From Timema cristinae (Eukaryota > Arthropoda > Insecta > Phasmatodea > Timematidae), in the NCBI GenBank assembly GCA_039000515.1, contig JBCFYV010000012.1, forward strand, positions 36,388,387-36,452,386: a stretch of DNA of 64,000 bases, written 5' to 3'. The number at the start of each line of letters is the position of its first letter. Positions within the stretch are counted from its first letter, which is position 1. Below, piece after piece: positions 43,520-54,796 of this stretch. The notes beneath the pieces are model-generated. The model ran no database searches. It was not told the origin of the DNA and saw only the letters and a list, made by a program, of their open reading frames with translations. A program made the position numbers and the translations under genes.

Positions 43520-45739
43520 AGTGACGCGTTTAATCTTTCGACAAGTCCGTTACTGTATTGTTTTGTGCATCGACACAATAATGCTTTACCAAATAGTCTA
43601 TAAAACACTTAATTTTTTAGAAAAATGTTTTTGTTTGGACAAATATGAGCACAAACGAATGTTGAAAACAGAATTTTGTTATGTTTTGTTTTTCAATATG
43701 TGGCTAGCTTGAGCTCAAGGTGGATCACCTTAATTAAATGTTATCTAAAAGGCCTAGTTTTAAAGCACATAAGTTCATTTTCTGGCTCTTATGAGCACAA
43801 ACGAAGCTAAAACGAATGGCGATAACAGAGTTTTGTTACATTACTATTTAAAATGTGGCATAAAAGCTTGAGCTCAATTTGTTCAGGTTACGCTTTAGGG
43901 AAGATTCAAGTTAGCCCGCCACATTAATTGTTCTCAAGATTTTCTAATTTTAGTGCACAAATGTTCATTTTCGGGCACATATGAGCACAAACTAAGCACA
44001 AAACAATGGTGAGAACAAAATTTTGTTATGTTTTGTTTTCAATATGTAACGGGCTTCCTTGAGCTCTAGTGGGATCGCCTTCATTAAATGTTATCTAAAA
44101 GGCCTAAATTCACAGCACTAACGTTCATGTTCGGGCACATATGAGCACAAACGAAGAACAAACGAATGGCGAAAACAGAATTTTGTTAAAATAATATTTA
44201 AAAATGTGGCGGGCCAGCTTGAACTCGATTTTTCTACAGGTTATGGTATAGGGAAGGCTCAACCTAGCCCGCCACATTAAATGTTATATAGTATGCCTAA
44301 TTTTAGAGCACAAATATTCATTTTCGGGCACATATGAGCATAAATGAAGTTTAAACGAATGGTGAAAACAGAATTTTGTTAAAATAATATTTAAAAATGT
44401 GGCGGGCCAGCTTGAACTCAATTTTTCTACGGGTTATGGTATAGGGGAGACTCAACCTAGCCCGCCACATTAAATGTTATATAGTATGCCTAATTTTAGA
44501 GCACAAATGTACATTTTCGGGCACATATGAGCACAAACGGAGCACAAAATAATCGCTAAAACAATTTTTTTATATCTTTTGTTTTCAATATGTGGCGGGC
44601 TAACTTGAGCTCTAGTGGGATCGCCTTCATTAAATCTTATCTAAAAGGCCTAGATTCACAGCACTAACGTTCATGTTCGGGCACATATGAGCACAAATGA
44701 AGAACAAACGAGTGGCGAAAACAGAATGTTGTTACATTGATATTTAAAAATGTGGCGGGCCAGCTTGAACTCGATTTTTCTACAGGTTGATATAGGAAAT
44801 GCGCAACCTAGCCCGCCACATTAAATGTTCTCTAGATTTTCTAATTTTACAGAACACAAGTACATTTTCGGGCACATATGAGCACAAACGGAGCACAATG
44901 GATTGACTTAAATAAATTTTGTTATGTTGTGTTTTTCAATATGTGGCGGGCTAGCTTGAGCTCAAGTTGGCCCGCCACATTAAATATTTTCTAAATTGGC
45001 CAGTTTCACAGCACAAATGTTCATGTTCGGGCACATATGAGCAAAAATAGAGCACAAACGATTAGACAAAAAAAAAAATTTTCATTAATGTGGCGGGCCA
45101 ACGTGAGTCACGTCTAGTGCTTGGGCCAGCATTTCCAGATCTTTTAAATGTTCATTTGGTGTTTGGACCATAACATGTATTTCCATATTATTTCTTCTGG
45201 TGTAATGTTCCAGAGAGTTTATTTTATTTTCAAGAAAAGCATTTTTCTCAGAAAGATTGATTTATAGTTTTGAGATTGCTCACTTCTGATTTAAGTGATG
45301 CAATTTCAGCTGGGCAGCTACTTATTTGATTTAAAACGTCATCATTTTTAGCAGAGACAAAGTTTACCAATTCTTGCAGTTTTGATGATTTGATGTTAAG
45401 CTGCTTGAGTAGGGAAATGACTTGATCACTAGATGATGTCACTTACACTCAGCAGATCTACATTGTCTTCTTCGGCGGAAGCGCACGCATTCACTGAGCG
45501 ACACTCTTTACAGCGCCAAGCTCTTTTGAGGTTCTTCGACTTGGCTTTATAGGTGTTAAAACTAGTCCCGGAGCAGTCACCGAAATGAAAATCACTTGCA
45601 CAACCGAAACATTTTACCGAGTGCCCGTCCTTAATTATTTTATTACAATTTTCACAATTAGAAGTCATGATGCGTACAGGGTAAACAAAAGACTGCGGAG
45701 CTAGCTGCAACACACGTCCGTCCTCTCCAGCGTCACCAG

Positions 45740-45812
45740 CAATATTAATAATATTAATAATAATAATATTATGAATATTAAAATAATAATAATAATTATT
45801 ATTATTATAAAA
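45740..45812. repeat. AAT/TTA microsatellite beside the LINE 5' end
   Basis: 'aatattaataatattaataa' passes to '(aat)n(tta)n'. It mirrors the microsatellite at the LINE 3' end, so the LINE seems to have entered an existing triplet repeat inside the hAT-like element. Confidence 0.85.
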
Positions 45813-46499
45813 ACTATTGCAATCCTAATGTTATTAATTACTATGCTATAATTTAAATAATTCACTTTAAATCATTAAAACATAAGTACGGTACCTAAAT
45901 ATTTGAAAGGCGAGGCACATTCACATCTTCCAGTATCGGCAGACGTCAATTATTCTAGATTTCCAAGCTCAACAGAAAGTTGAAGGCGTAATCGCAGTGC
46001 GCAAGCGATTGAAGAATAGCCTATAGTGGCAATGAGCATCGTAAAGACAGGGATATTTTTACACTTCTCGGTAAAAGAACAAGAAAAAAGAGTGTGATTT
46101 TTAATTACTCTGACGTATCTATTATCATACATAGTATACCAAATAAAAATGTGTATTATTTGTTTCCCAAGCACCTGGTATTTTACTTTTATTATTACCA
46201 AGTGTACTTTTAATGTTAATATCATTTATTTGGATTCCCTTTGTTAGGTTAGGGTTCACTGCTTTCACTGCTTTCGGTTGGGTTAAGATTTCACTGCTTT
46301 AACCGCTTTTTATTAGGTTTAAATTTGCTACATTAATGCCTTTTTGCAGGATTGGTTTTACAGTCTTATTTTTATTTATCTGCTATTAAGCTTCTTATAA
46401 TAATTTTGTTTATAAACTGGGTAAGAGTGCCAAAATTGAGACCCCCCCCCCCCCTGGGCATCAAATGCCCTTACTATGCCACTGATCAGACAATTCGGC

Positions 46500-46960
46500 C
46501 AATTAAATGGGCCATGATTCTTTTAAATCATCCTATATTTACCATGCATATTCAACACATACATTAACTGACATACCCTATGTCCACAGCGGGCATGTGA
46601 TATTCTCCAAGCAGTCTATAATATACAACAAAAATAAAACTTGCCATCATAAACACCTGCCACCATCAGCTTGACCAATTTTAATGATGCAAGGCCTATT
46701 TATAAGTCATACTATTTAACTTAATGGTTGTCGGCGAAGATCACACTCCCTAATGGTTTTAAATAACTTTTAACTCAATATTTCAGGCAAAAGATTCAAA
46801 TGTAACTAGCTGTGTACTGCAATTTTGTAAAACCACGTCAGTAAGTTACCAAATTTACAATAGATGGCAGCACTAACCAAATTTGAGTTAAAAATTGATT
46901 ATACCCCCTTTTCCCTTGTACTCTTAAAATATATTCAGGGTTGATATTTTCAAGATTGGA
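46500..46960. other. no gene seen
   Basis: Sequence to the right of the nested locus without a recognised gene or repeat. Confidence 0.4.
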
Positions 46961-47420
46961 GAGATCAGATTATGTTAAATACCCTCTAAGTCATTTTACA
47001 GGGGAAATTATATGAGCCATTTTGTTTATAATGTTAAATACTGCTTGGATACGAATTTTAATCAAAACAAAGCCAATTTTGATTTTTAAAAATCTTCTCT
47101 TTTTATTCGCCCTTATGTGAACTTTCCTTAATTTTAGGATTGGATGGATCATTCCCAAAAATTTCTCTGTGGAACTTTATGGAAGCCCTAGATAACTATT
47201 TTAAGCCCGATTGGTGAAATGATTTTGGGGCTAAGCAGACAGACAGACAGACAGACGGCAGTGAGGAAACCTTTTTGTCGTGTTCAGGGAGTCAAGAAAC
47301 GTCGACAAACATCATAATCTCAAATTCAATTTTTTGATTGTTACTTCCTTTCTCAAGGGGTTGTGAGAAAATAAAAAATAAAGTAATTCCAGGTTAGTGC
47401 TCAAATTAAATTAGAAAAAA
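46960..47420 (+). repeat. family F relative, partial
   Basis: Shares with family F the order 'acgaattttaatcaaaacaa', 'ccaattttgatttttaaa', 'ccttaattttaggattgga', 'agcccgattggtgaaatg', '(gacagaca)n', 'gagtcaagaaacgtcgacaa' and 'gttacttcctttctcaagg'. It corresponds to one of the two internal units. Confidence 0.6.
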
Positions 47421-47424
47421 TAAT

Positions 47425-47898
47425 TTGTAAAGTGATCACTAAGTATCGTCTGCAGTTTAAAATTACTTTTAGGAATAGCAAAGAACACAGTTTTTTAAAG
47501 TTTACATTTAGCTTATTTATGGTAGCTGTTGAATTTAGACGTTCCTCTCATATCTCTACAATTATTATTAGTAAAATAATCATTTGCTGGAATATTTGAT
47601 CTTTAGCAAAAGTTATCTAATGTAAGCAGTCAACTGCCTTTTTTGACTGCTTTAATCAGCCCAAATAGTTGAAAACGGATACTAAGCAAATATTTTATCA
47701 ACCATTCAAACGTTTAATTTGAATAACTGGGAAAGTTACATGCTTGAGTAATTAGAAGTCTACGAACCCACAAACATATTGCGTAACGTCACGAGGGAAC
47801 CAAATTTGTGTAATTAAATAGATAAATATACTGGTGAGATTTGCTCTGTAAATATAATATCTCAATGTAGTGTGTGCGTACTGTTGCTTGGAGGACGT
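47425..47898. other. AT-rich, no gene seen
   Basis: AT-rich spacer between the family F relative and the MITE at 47902, with no recognisable content. Confidence 0.4.
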
Positions 47899-47901
47899 GT
47901 A

Positions 47902-48387
47902 AAGGGTGATTTACACGGTGCTGCTTTTGATAATATTCGCCGGATTATTTTGATGCCACCTTGACGCTTTCCCTGAGCGAATATATGGCTGCGAAATTCG
48001 CTAGCTGATAAACGCTTACACAATGATTCTAAAAAGTGGGAAGTCACCAGCGTTTAGCCGGTCTTGAATCTCATTGCGTGTAAACAACCCACCTCTCAAG
48101 TGCGTCTAAAACAAGGTTTGTACCAAAGATGCCAATATCGCGCATGCGCACTAAGGCAGACCCATTAGCCGGTCACATTTAAAAGTGCTGACGCACCGCT
48201 TCTTTTGACGCTGATTGTAAAAGCAGCTAGTTTTTCGCTTTGCGGGGCGTTAAAGTTGGACATGTTCAACTTGTCAGCTAGCATTTTTTATTCGCTGATT
48301 CTTCAAAATTATGACAGAATCTTTTACCAGCAAATTCGCCACCTTAAAAATAAGCTTGTTCAAAGCAGCACCGTGTAAATCACCCTT
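47902..48387. mobile_element. 486-bp MITE with ~28-bp inverted ends
   Basis: The left end AAGGGTGATTTACACGGTGC is perfectly matched by the reversed right end, extending to GCTTTTGA/GCTTTGA. TA flanks both ends (47900-47901 and 48388-48389); the wider context gives TAAA...TTTA. A TA duplication fits Tc1/mariner, a TWA triplet would fit PIF/Harbinger. No protein is encoded. A CGCGCATGCGCAC near-palindrome lies near the middle (about 48138). Confidence 0.88.
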
Positions 48388-48436
48388 TAGACATCGCCAT
48401 CCGATCCCAAGAAATGAAACTTTAATATAAACACTA

Positions 48437-48684
48437 CTACCTGCTTCGGTGGCTGTATGGTCTAAGGCATGGCTCTTATGCTAGATTTGCCTGCCAATGA
48501 AAGGGAGGTCGGGATTTGAATACCGGTCGGATGTTCTGAGGGTGGTTTTTTCACTCTCCCTCTACGCAAATGCAGGTACACTTCATCTAGATTCAATCAC
48601 CTAAATCCCTAGCTCACAAGCGTAATTAGTGCATACGTGTATAACCTAAACAGGCAGAAAGTCGTGGTGCTAAAAAAATAATAC
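48437..48684 (+). repeat. SINE-1b copy with 10-bp target duplication
   Basis: Head 'ctgcttcggtggctgtatgg', 'atttgaataccggtcggatg', 'actctccctctacgcaaatg', 'cacttcatctagattcaatc', tail 'aacctaaacaggcagaaagt' and an A-rich end. ATAAACACTA occurs at 48427-48436 and 48685-48694. An intact duplication in this older subfamily shows that some 1b copies are not very old. Confidence 0.9.
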
Positions 48685-48769
48685 ATAAACACTAAGACTT
48701 TATAGGTAATTTGGTAACGGGTTATGAAAGTGGTACCTGTGACAGTAAACGAACAACTAGCCACCCTTT

Positions 48770-48905
48770 TTTTAAAAATTTTAATCCCGAGGGTGTTTTT
48801 TTTTTTCTCCAGCTTCCAGCTCTCCCGCCATACAAGTGTGATTACATCAAATCTCGTCTTAATTTTTCCTTCCTCATCTCTAACTTATTAATTTAATTTA
48901 GTGCT
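48770..48905 (+). repeat. SINE-1b fragment
   Basis: 'attttaatcccgagggtgtt', 'tctcccgccatacaagtgtg', 'ttttccttcctcatctctaa', 'cttattaatttaatttagtg'. Head and tail are lacking. Confidence 0.55.
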
Positions 48906-48909
48906 TTTC

Positions 48910-50390
48910 GTCTAGAAGAGTAGTAAAAGGTGGTGCAAATAACGATTTAATTTCGTTTAAGAAATACAGTTAAAATCTCCGTGGAAAACTTATTTGACTT
49001 GAAAGTATCTTTGGATAAGTGAGCCGGGATTTGATACCCAGCCTAGTCATCACCAGTCAACCAGATAAGATGCGACTTATGCCTTTTCCCACGTGCCCAC
49101 TGGTGTAGATTATAGTTGTATCGAAGTTTTAAAACTCCAATATTAAAACTTCAATAAACCAGTAATAGTTGTTATATTAACATTTAAATGAATATCATAT
49201 GACTGAAGTCATATTTAACAGTTTTATGTTTAAACCCGTAGAATTTCCAAATACATACTATAATACAATTTTAAAGACATATAAAATAGAAGTCAAGTTT
49301 CTACATTTAAAAAATACAACTCTTTCTAGTACCAGATAATCGTAAAACTTTGAGACCCATAAAAAAGATAACTTCTATATTGTTTCTAAATATAAAATGA
49401 AAATGTTTTATTTTGTACGATCGGAGTGAAAGCATTGTGTTAATTTCTCAAATAGGACTACTAGTTTATACAATGCTTATTTTAATTATAGCTTCTTGAA
49501 TTCACTACATAAATAATTCCAACATGAAATTTAGAAAATAATATATTCGTTGAAAGGTTTATATTAGTCTTCCTCGTGATTAAGTGATTAAAATGGTCAA
49601 CCCCAAGTATAAGGGGTCTTTGTTCGATTTCTGATCGTGCTGATGAAAATAATCATAAATTAAGTGCTAAGTTCATTGGCCACGTGGTAAAAGGTGTCAG
49701 TTTATTGTCGTATGATTTGTGGTGATGGTAAGGGTGATATTTGAATCTCAGAAGTGTGTGGATTAAATTAATATGTGTTTATAAATAACACTTTGTTCGT
49801 CGGTGATATTGTGTGGAGATTAAATTATGTGTTTAGAAATAACACCTTGTTCTTTAAGAATATCGTGTAGGGTTTAATTATATAATTATGTAACCCCTTT
49901 CACTCAGATGCGTGTACACTTAATCTAAAATTATGCCTTTTCTAATCCCTATTTTACTAGGGAGAATATAAAGATATCTCGCACAAAAATACCCCATTCG
50001 TTTCGGCATTATGAGTGCATTCTGCTCTTGAATCAATAAATATTTAGTTGATGGAGGTGGGTTTTATGCTTTCTAACCCAGGCTAAATTATTGGGTAAGT
50101 ACATTTTATATGTGCTTATAAAATACACGTTAAATACCACAACTAAAAAATAATAATTTATATTGACCTAGCTACAACTTTGAATCTTCCCTGTGGCTCG
50201 ACCCAACGCGTCAACACGCGACTCGAAGTAGAGAACAACTAACTAGTTTTAACTCGAGTTCAAGTATTTCTAGCCCGTTTACCCTCGACAACAAAATACA
50301 AGTTTATAGACACGAGACCTACACGGGCTTTAATAGAAGGGTCTATATAGTTGAGCCACTAAAGAAAGAACTTTTTAGAAGCAATAGTAA
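48910..50390. other. AT-rich, with weak SINE-like traces
   Basis: Near 49580-49700 'gattaagtgattaaaatggt' and 'ttgttcgatttctgatcgtg' may be another tRNA-like repeat. Near 49840-49960 traces of SINE-1 body ('cactcagatgcgtgtacact', 'ttatgccttttctaatcc') are visible. No gene seen. Confidence 0.35.
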
Positions 50391-50395
50391 AAATA

Positions 50396-50612
50396 ATGAT
50401 CGCATGTTCTAAGACACTCTTACAAGACTCTAAACAATCGGGGTTCGAATAACGCTGGGGTGTGTTGAAGGTATTGTTTCATGAGTTTATCCCCTCTCCC
50501 TTTAACGTGAATGCAGGTACACATTTTTTAAACCTTACCTTTCTTATCCCTAACATAATAAAGAATAAATTCGGATGCCTTGAACGGGTAGTAAGAAGCG
50601 TTACCTATACAC
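50396..50612 (+). repeat. SINE-1b copy
   Basis: 'gatcgcatgttctaagacac', B box 'ggggttcgaataacgctggg', 'tatcccctctccctttaacg', 'ttacctttcttatccctaac' and tail 'ttgaacgggtagtaagaagc'. Confidence 0.75.
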
Positions 50613-50704
50613 ACACAAAAAAGTATATAAAATAATGTAAAGCCACCCAACATTACCAAAACTTTTTATACATAATTTAAGTTATATTTTTTGACCCGGG
50701 TCAG

Positions 50705-50895
50705 CCACATTTAATCACACTAATGGAGTAATTTTGTGTAAGCTGAAATTTAGAAGAAATGTACCCAAATTTGCGTGTAGGAATAGAGGAAAGACATTTA
50801 GGGAAAAACATCCTGAAGACACCCGGTCTAGGATAGAACAACAACACTGGAAAGCCAGACTCGATGGGGGGTGATGCCTAAGGCAAAGAGGTGAT
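50705..50895 (-). repeat. SINE-1b fragment
   Basis: 'aatcacactaatggagtaat', 'aaatttagaagaaatgtacc', 'ttgcgtgtaggaatagagga', 'gaaaaacatcctgaagacac', then a damaged B box. It is followed at 50895-50960 by another piece of SINE-1 body ('gctcagaggaagtgcaccct'), also complement oriented. Confidence 0.6.
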
Positions 50896-50959
50896 GAGGG
50901 TAGGCTCAGAGGAAGTGCACCCTCGTTAGCGTGGGAGGGGGGTAGGATTCTAGTAAAAC

Positions 50960-51500
50960 TTTTTAAGATAAAAACGGTATATGAGCCCTAATCTCACCAA
51001 TAGAGATGTTTAGCAATGCGAGACACAAATATTATGCTGTGTACAGGTCATAGCTCAAACCTACGAGACATTATGTGTGTTCTTGTGTTACGGTGACAGT
51101 CTCATTTATAGAAGTGTGATCTTATCGGATACGACACAAAGACTATCGCAGTCTTTACACGTTCACTCTTCACCTCAGGATTGGAACAGAATGACATAAA
51201 ACACCTCCATATTTGTTCTATACAAATTATTAATATTAAGTTATTTTATAAAATAAATATGGCAGCGTAATACCTCTCTTGAATCCAAGCTAAAATATTA
51301 AGCTTGATTTTAAAGTTTTGAAAATACTTTTGAATTTCTAGGTTTTCATGACAAAATAATACGTATTTTCCCATAATATTATACGCAAATAAATAACATT
51401 TCTCGTTTATTTCACTTTTTACTTTCTCATACAAAAATAAATTATTATAACCATGAAAATATTTAACCTTGAGATTATGATAAAGCGTTACGTTTTATAT
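50960..51500. other. no gene seen
   Basis: No recognised coding or repeat content. Confidence 0.4.
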
Positions 51501-51521
51501 GTATCCGAACCCAAAAAAGTA

Positions 51522-51773
51522 ATAATATTTAGCAGCGCGTCTTACTACCCGTACGAGTTATACGCTTTAAGTACTAATTACGCTAATGGATTGGGAATTG
51601 GGAAGGTTAAATTAGAGGAAGTGAACCCGCATTTGCGTGGAGGGAGAGTGGAAAACCATTTATGAAAAACCAACCTCAGTTCACCCGTCCGAGATTCGAA
51701 CCTTGATCTCCCCGTCCTCAGCAGTCGAGCTCAACACGACTAGAGCGTTAGCCAACTACGCCACCGAGGCGGG
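51522..51773 (-). repeat. SINE-1a copy with 13-bp target duplication
   Basis: Nearly identical to the copies at 11.3 and 58.6 kb, with A box, B box ('gagattcgaacct' complement) and tail complement 'cgcgtcttactacccgtacg'. ACCCAAAAAAGTA (51509-51521) and ACCCAAAATAGTA (51775-51787) flank it, differing at one base. Confidence 0.94.
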
Positions 51774-51779
51774 TACCCA

Positions 51780-52640
51780 AAATAGTAGATTTTACCATTA
51801 ATTTGGTCTCAATATTTGTTTGTTTGTCTGTTCATGGCACCAGATCTGAAACGATTTGACAGATTTTGATTAAATTTGATATTTAGATGATATTTATTTT
51901 AGTTTGACCATAGCCTTCAAATTAAGATTAGTTTACTGATGGGAGATTTTTTTTTAATCCACACTTTTTAAAAATGGCAATGTTTTTGTTTAAAATCGAT
52001 ATCTAGGGGCCAATTTTCCTGAAATATAACCCTGAATACTCATATTTTAAGTAAAAACTCGTTAAAGTGTAGTTTACTGATAAAATATTTTTGAACAAGC
52101 TATATGTGTTTAGAATCGCTCCAACGATTTTGTTTAAAATATGTATCTGAGGAGTGAGGCATGGAAAGCAAAATTGTATATTTGTTTTTTAGGGGAAAAT
52201 TTGTTTAAGGATAGTTTACTGATAATGATTTTTTTAAATTGAATATTTAAAAGAAATTGCTTTTACGATATGGTTCAAAATGGGCAATAATTAAGTTTTT
52301 TACATCGTAAATAAGTAAATTATTTATATTTGTTTTTCTAAAAAAAACATTTGATAGTAATTAATCGATGACTGGTTTTTGAAAAAATAAAAACATTTTG
52401 AAAATAGTGTGGCTCTAACTACTTTTTTTAATTGTATTTGGGGACAAATTTACATGAAAAAAATATTTGGATTTTCTCAAATAAATAAATTTATGGGTAG
52501 CTTATTAACGAATAATAGAAAATTTGGAATATTTCTATAATGGCCTTTAATATAGAGTTCAAAATGGTTATTTGGGAATAGTTTTTCATGATAAATAAAA
52601 AATTTGTTTTTATTTTTACAAATTACCTATATTATATTTG
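51780..52640 (+). repeat. diverged AT-rich repeat with internal redundancy
   Basis: The phrase 'tagtttactgat(a/g)' returns near 51930, 52070, 52205 and, altered, near 52500. Each time it is followed by a T-run and 'aaaat-g-ttaa' sequence at ~130-160-bp spacing. Parts ('ttgtctgttcatggcaccag') recall family F. Probably an old member or an array of its sub-units. Confidence 0.4.
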
Positions 52641-54690
52641 ATCAATTCGTTCCAAGCTTTAATAGGCTACGCTATGAAAAAATTTGTACGATTATGTCAT
52701 ACTATTTATTTATTAAATTTGTGACACAGATAAATAAATGTTCTTCGCAAAAACACATAAACTGTTGGGAAAAATAATCGTTCACACTGGGTTTTATAGT
52801 ACAGGGTTAGTAGTATTTAGAAAAATATTAATAAAATATCTGAAAATTCCCGTGATTTTTTAAAATGTCCATAATATACCCCTGCCACAAACTCTTCGAA
52901 TTGTCCATGGTTTCCCCTTTTTTCAGGCACGTATAAAATCTGAATATATTTCTCTTCCGGTTTCATGTGCAAAAACGCACCTGTAAAAGTAGAAAACTCA
53001 GATTAATTTAGTAAAAATTCATAATTGCTTCAGTGTTAATATTAATTGTATAAAACTTGACTAACTGATCTTAAGTAGCATTTTGTTTAAAAAAATGTTT
53101 GTACTTTTATTTTGTTTCTACAGGCATGGATGTGCACTGCTTGCCTTTATAAATTCAGTTTCGAACTACTTTGTCCAGTATCTGGTATCCGATATCACTC
53201 AAAGATGATTATTTAAAGCAGGGCCTGCCCAACTGATGGCCCGCAGTGCATTATAAAAGTTTAAAATATATATATAACGTCATACAGGAATTTCATAAAC
53301 GTGATCAGATTTAAATTGTGTAAAATTTATTATTTAATGTACAGTAGTGTATATCAATTATTATAATACTTTTAATGTAATCTAGTAGTTATTATTTTAT
53401 AGGCCTATCATGTAACAATCGTCTGTTTAATTTATCTGAAAATTGAAAATACCGTATATTGACAAAAGAGTGTGCTAAATCTGGCAACATCTTGAAATTT
53501 TTTCCACTGCATAGTTAATTGTGAGCTGAATTAGATTAGATTAGAAATTTCTAAGCAATTAATCTCAAGTTAAACAAAATAACTTAGTTAAAATGCAACG
53601 GATTTTCTGTTCAAGAGTATCAATTTTTTAAAAAACCTTGATATTTTATAGGCCTAATTTCCACTAGTGCGGCCTGAAAACTGTCTAGGAATATAAAATG
53701 AGGTCCTTAACTAACTTCAATTTGGACAACCCTGAGTTAAAGTTAACAAGAATGTAATAGTTCTGTCATTCACTCCCGATTTAAATAATAAAGATAATAA
53801 ACTGCAGTTGGAAACAGGCATAGTGTAAGCAATGAATTCTAGACTTTCGCGTATACCGAAACAACCGGAGAAATAATAAAATTATGGGTCTTTAAAGCGT
53901 TAGACTCACATTTTTTTAAACTGTCATTGACAATAAGCTTGGAGTTTGAATCCCAGTCAGATGCATTATTGATGGTTTTCTATTTAATTTTTCTATTTAT
54001 TCTCGACGATACTTTGGATGCATATATTTATTTTAAATATCAATATATTTTAACTATAAAAATATACTTATAATTATATTACTGAAACATAAATCTAATA
54101 ATCCATGTTAAAATGTATATTATGTATAGCTACCCTATTATTAACATAACGCTTAAGGTTTTTGATAAAACGCTTTTATTTTTAGAAATTTGTAGATATG
54201 GGTTATTTCATTGCATCACTATAATTTTCTACATATTTTAGGGAAAAATTGGCCAGCTTACCTAACTAATTGATCCACAGTATATTACTATTCGAAGAAT
54301 TAACTAGATTCTGTCCCCCTCCAGCCCGACGTTCCAAGCCCGCCTCCAGCATTTGCTGGTTTGAAAGGGAAGGTCAAGGATTCCTTTCTGTTCGAGGAGA
54401 AGACATAAAAAAGTTAACTGGAAGAGCTCTTGAGAAACTCCGTGCCCTCTTTAGAACGTAGTTTCGTCGAGGTGGGGACCCACTTCACATTAACAATCAT
54501 CTATGAACCACTCGTACACATGAACACGCGGACAAAGACGTAACTTTGGCAACATACTGGATTACTAGTCCGAGTTAGAATCTCAGCCCGAGGCCAGTGC
54601 TAGTGAACTTCCTCAAAACAAATTCTTAGTCCCACACCTTGGATCACCCCTCGAATTACATGTTATTTAGGTTGGTAGCACAGTTATAAC
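52640..54690. other. AT-rich, no gene seen
   Basis: Contains a tRNA-like trace near 53905-53960 ('gcgttagactcacattt', 'gagtttgaatcccagtcag'), possibly an old SINE. A 63-codon plus frame at 54270-54461 is not recognised. No host gene visible. Confidence 0.35.
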
Positions 54691-54796
54691 CAGTGTACAC
54701 GAATCGCGGAACAACTCATCTGAGGTTGGTAATACCTTTACACGAAATGCGGAGTAAAAATCACATTTATAATGACTTTGTTCAAAATGGAAAATT

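Larger units (their letters stand above)
40762..45112. mobile_element. 4.35-kb foldback element of unknown family
   Basis: It interrupts LINE ORF1 and is flanked by TCTAGTGCT at 40753-40761 and 45113-45121; removing it restores the reading frame. The ends are inverted: ACGTGACTCAAGTTGGCCCG on the left, ACGTGACTCACGTTGGCCCG for the right end reversed. The left arm (40762 to about 41330) has three units and the right arm (about 43690-45112) eight. Each unit is ~130 bp bounded by CCCGCCACAT and ATGTGGCGGG, containing 'gtgctcatatgtgcccga', and joined by linkers such as GGGCCAACTTGAGCTCAAGC. The 2.3-kb spacer has no coding frame. A 9-bp duplication and repeat-built arms occur in MULE, Merlin and P/Galileo-type elements. 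None is proven here. Confidence 0.88.
40359..45668 (-). pseudogene. LINE ORF1: PHD-like finger protein, split by the foldback
   Basis: Starts MTSNCENCNKIIKDGHSVKC. A Cys/His pattern (CxxC, CxxC, H, C, then CKEC) fits a PHD-like zinc finger in residues ~5-60. A coiled-coil-like stretch follows (SLLKQLNIKSSKLQELVNFV, IASLKSEVSNLKT). A frame break near 45255 leads to LEHYTRRNNMEIHVMV and LAQAL. There the foldback intervenes, and beyond it the frame resumes exactly with EVDLKVNDIEIAHRLPTPRA. PPPVIVRFASRRKREEVM and, after further frame breaks (near 40585 and 40440), a YLKTLLWKAKSKGRE / GYRYVWEKN region recall the baculovirus FP-like C-terminal domain seen in insect LINE ORF1 proteins. It probably bound the LINE RNA. 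Confidence 0.85.
37150..45738 (-). mobile_element. two-ORF LINE, jockey/CR1-like, split by a foldback
   Basis: A non-LTR retrotransposon on minus, from a short 5' UTR near 45738, through ORF1 (45668 to 40359, interrupted) and ORF2 (40306 to 37342), to a 3' UTR ending near 37150 in a TAA-type tail. The gap between ORF1 stop and ORF2 start is about 50 bp. Removing the 4351-bp foldback and one target copy gives an element of about 4.2 kb, the usual size for this group. Both ends are present, so it is full length, but both ORFs carry stops or frame breaks. Confidence 0.92.
36808..46484. mobile_element. non-autonomous hAT-like element, split by a LINE
   Basis: Left end CAGTGGCGTAATAAGG (36808), and the right end reversed is CAGTGGCATAGTAAGG (46484), about 14 of 16 matching. 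Termini CAGTGGCGTA...AGG belong to a widespread hAT group. The flanking 8-mers are CTTAGAAT and ATCAGACA. Both resemble CTTAGACA expected from uninterrupted SINE copies, but each carries changes. The element's own sequence is 36808-36960 and about 45740-46484, including a 13-C run near 46442. It encodes no protein. Everything between is the LINE and its foldback. Confidence 0.7.
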
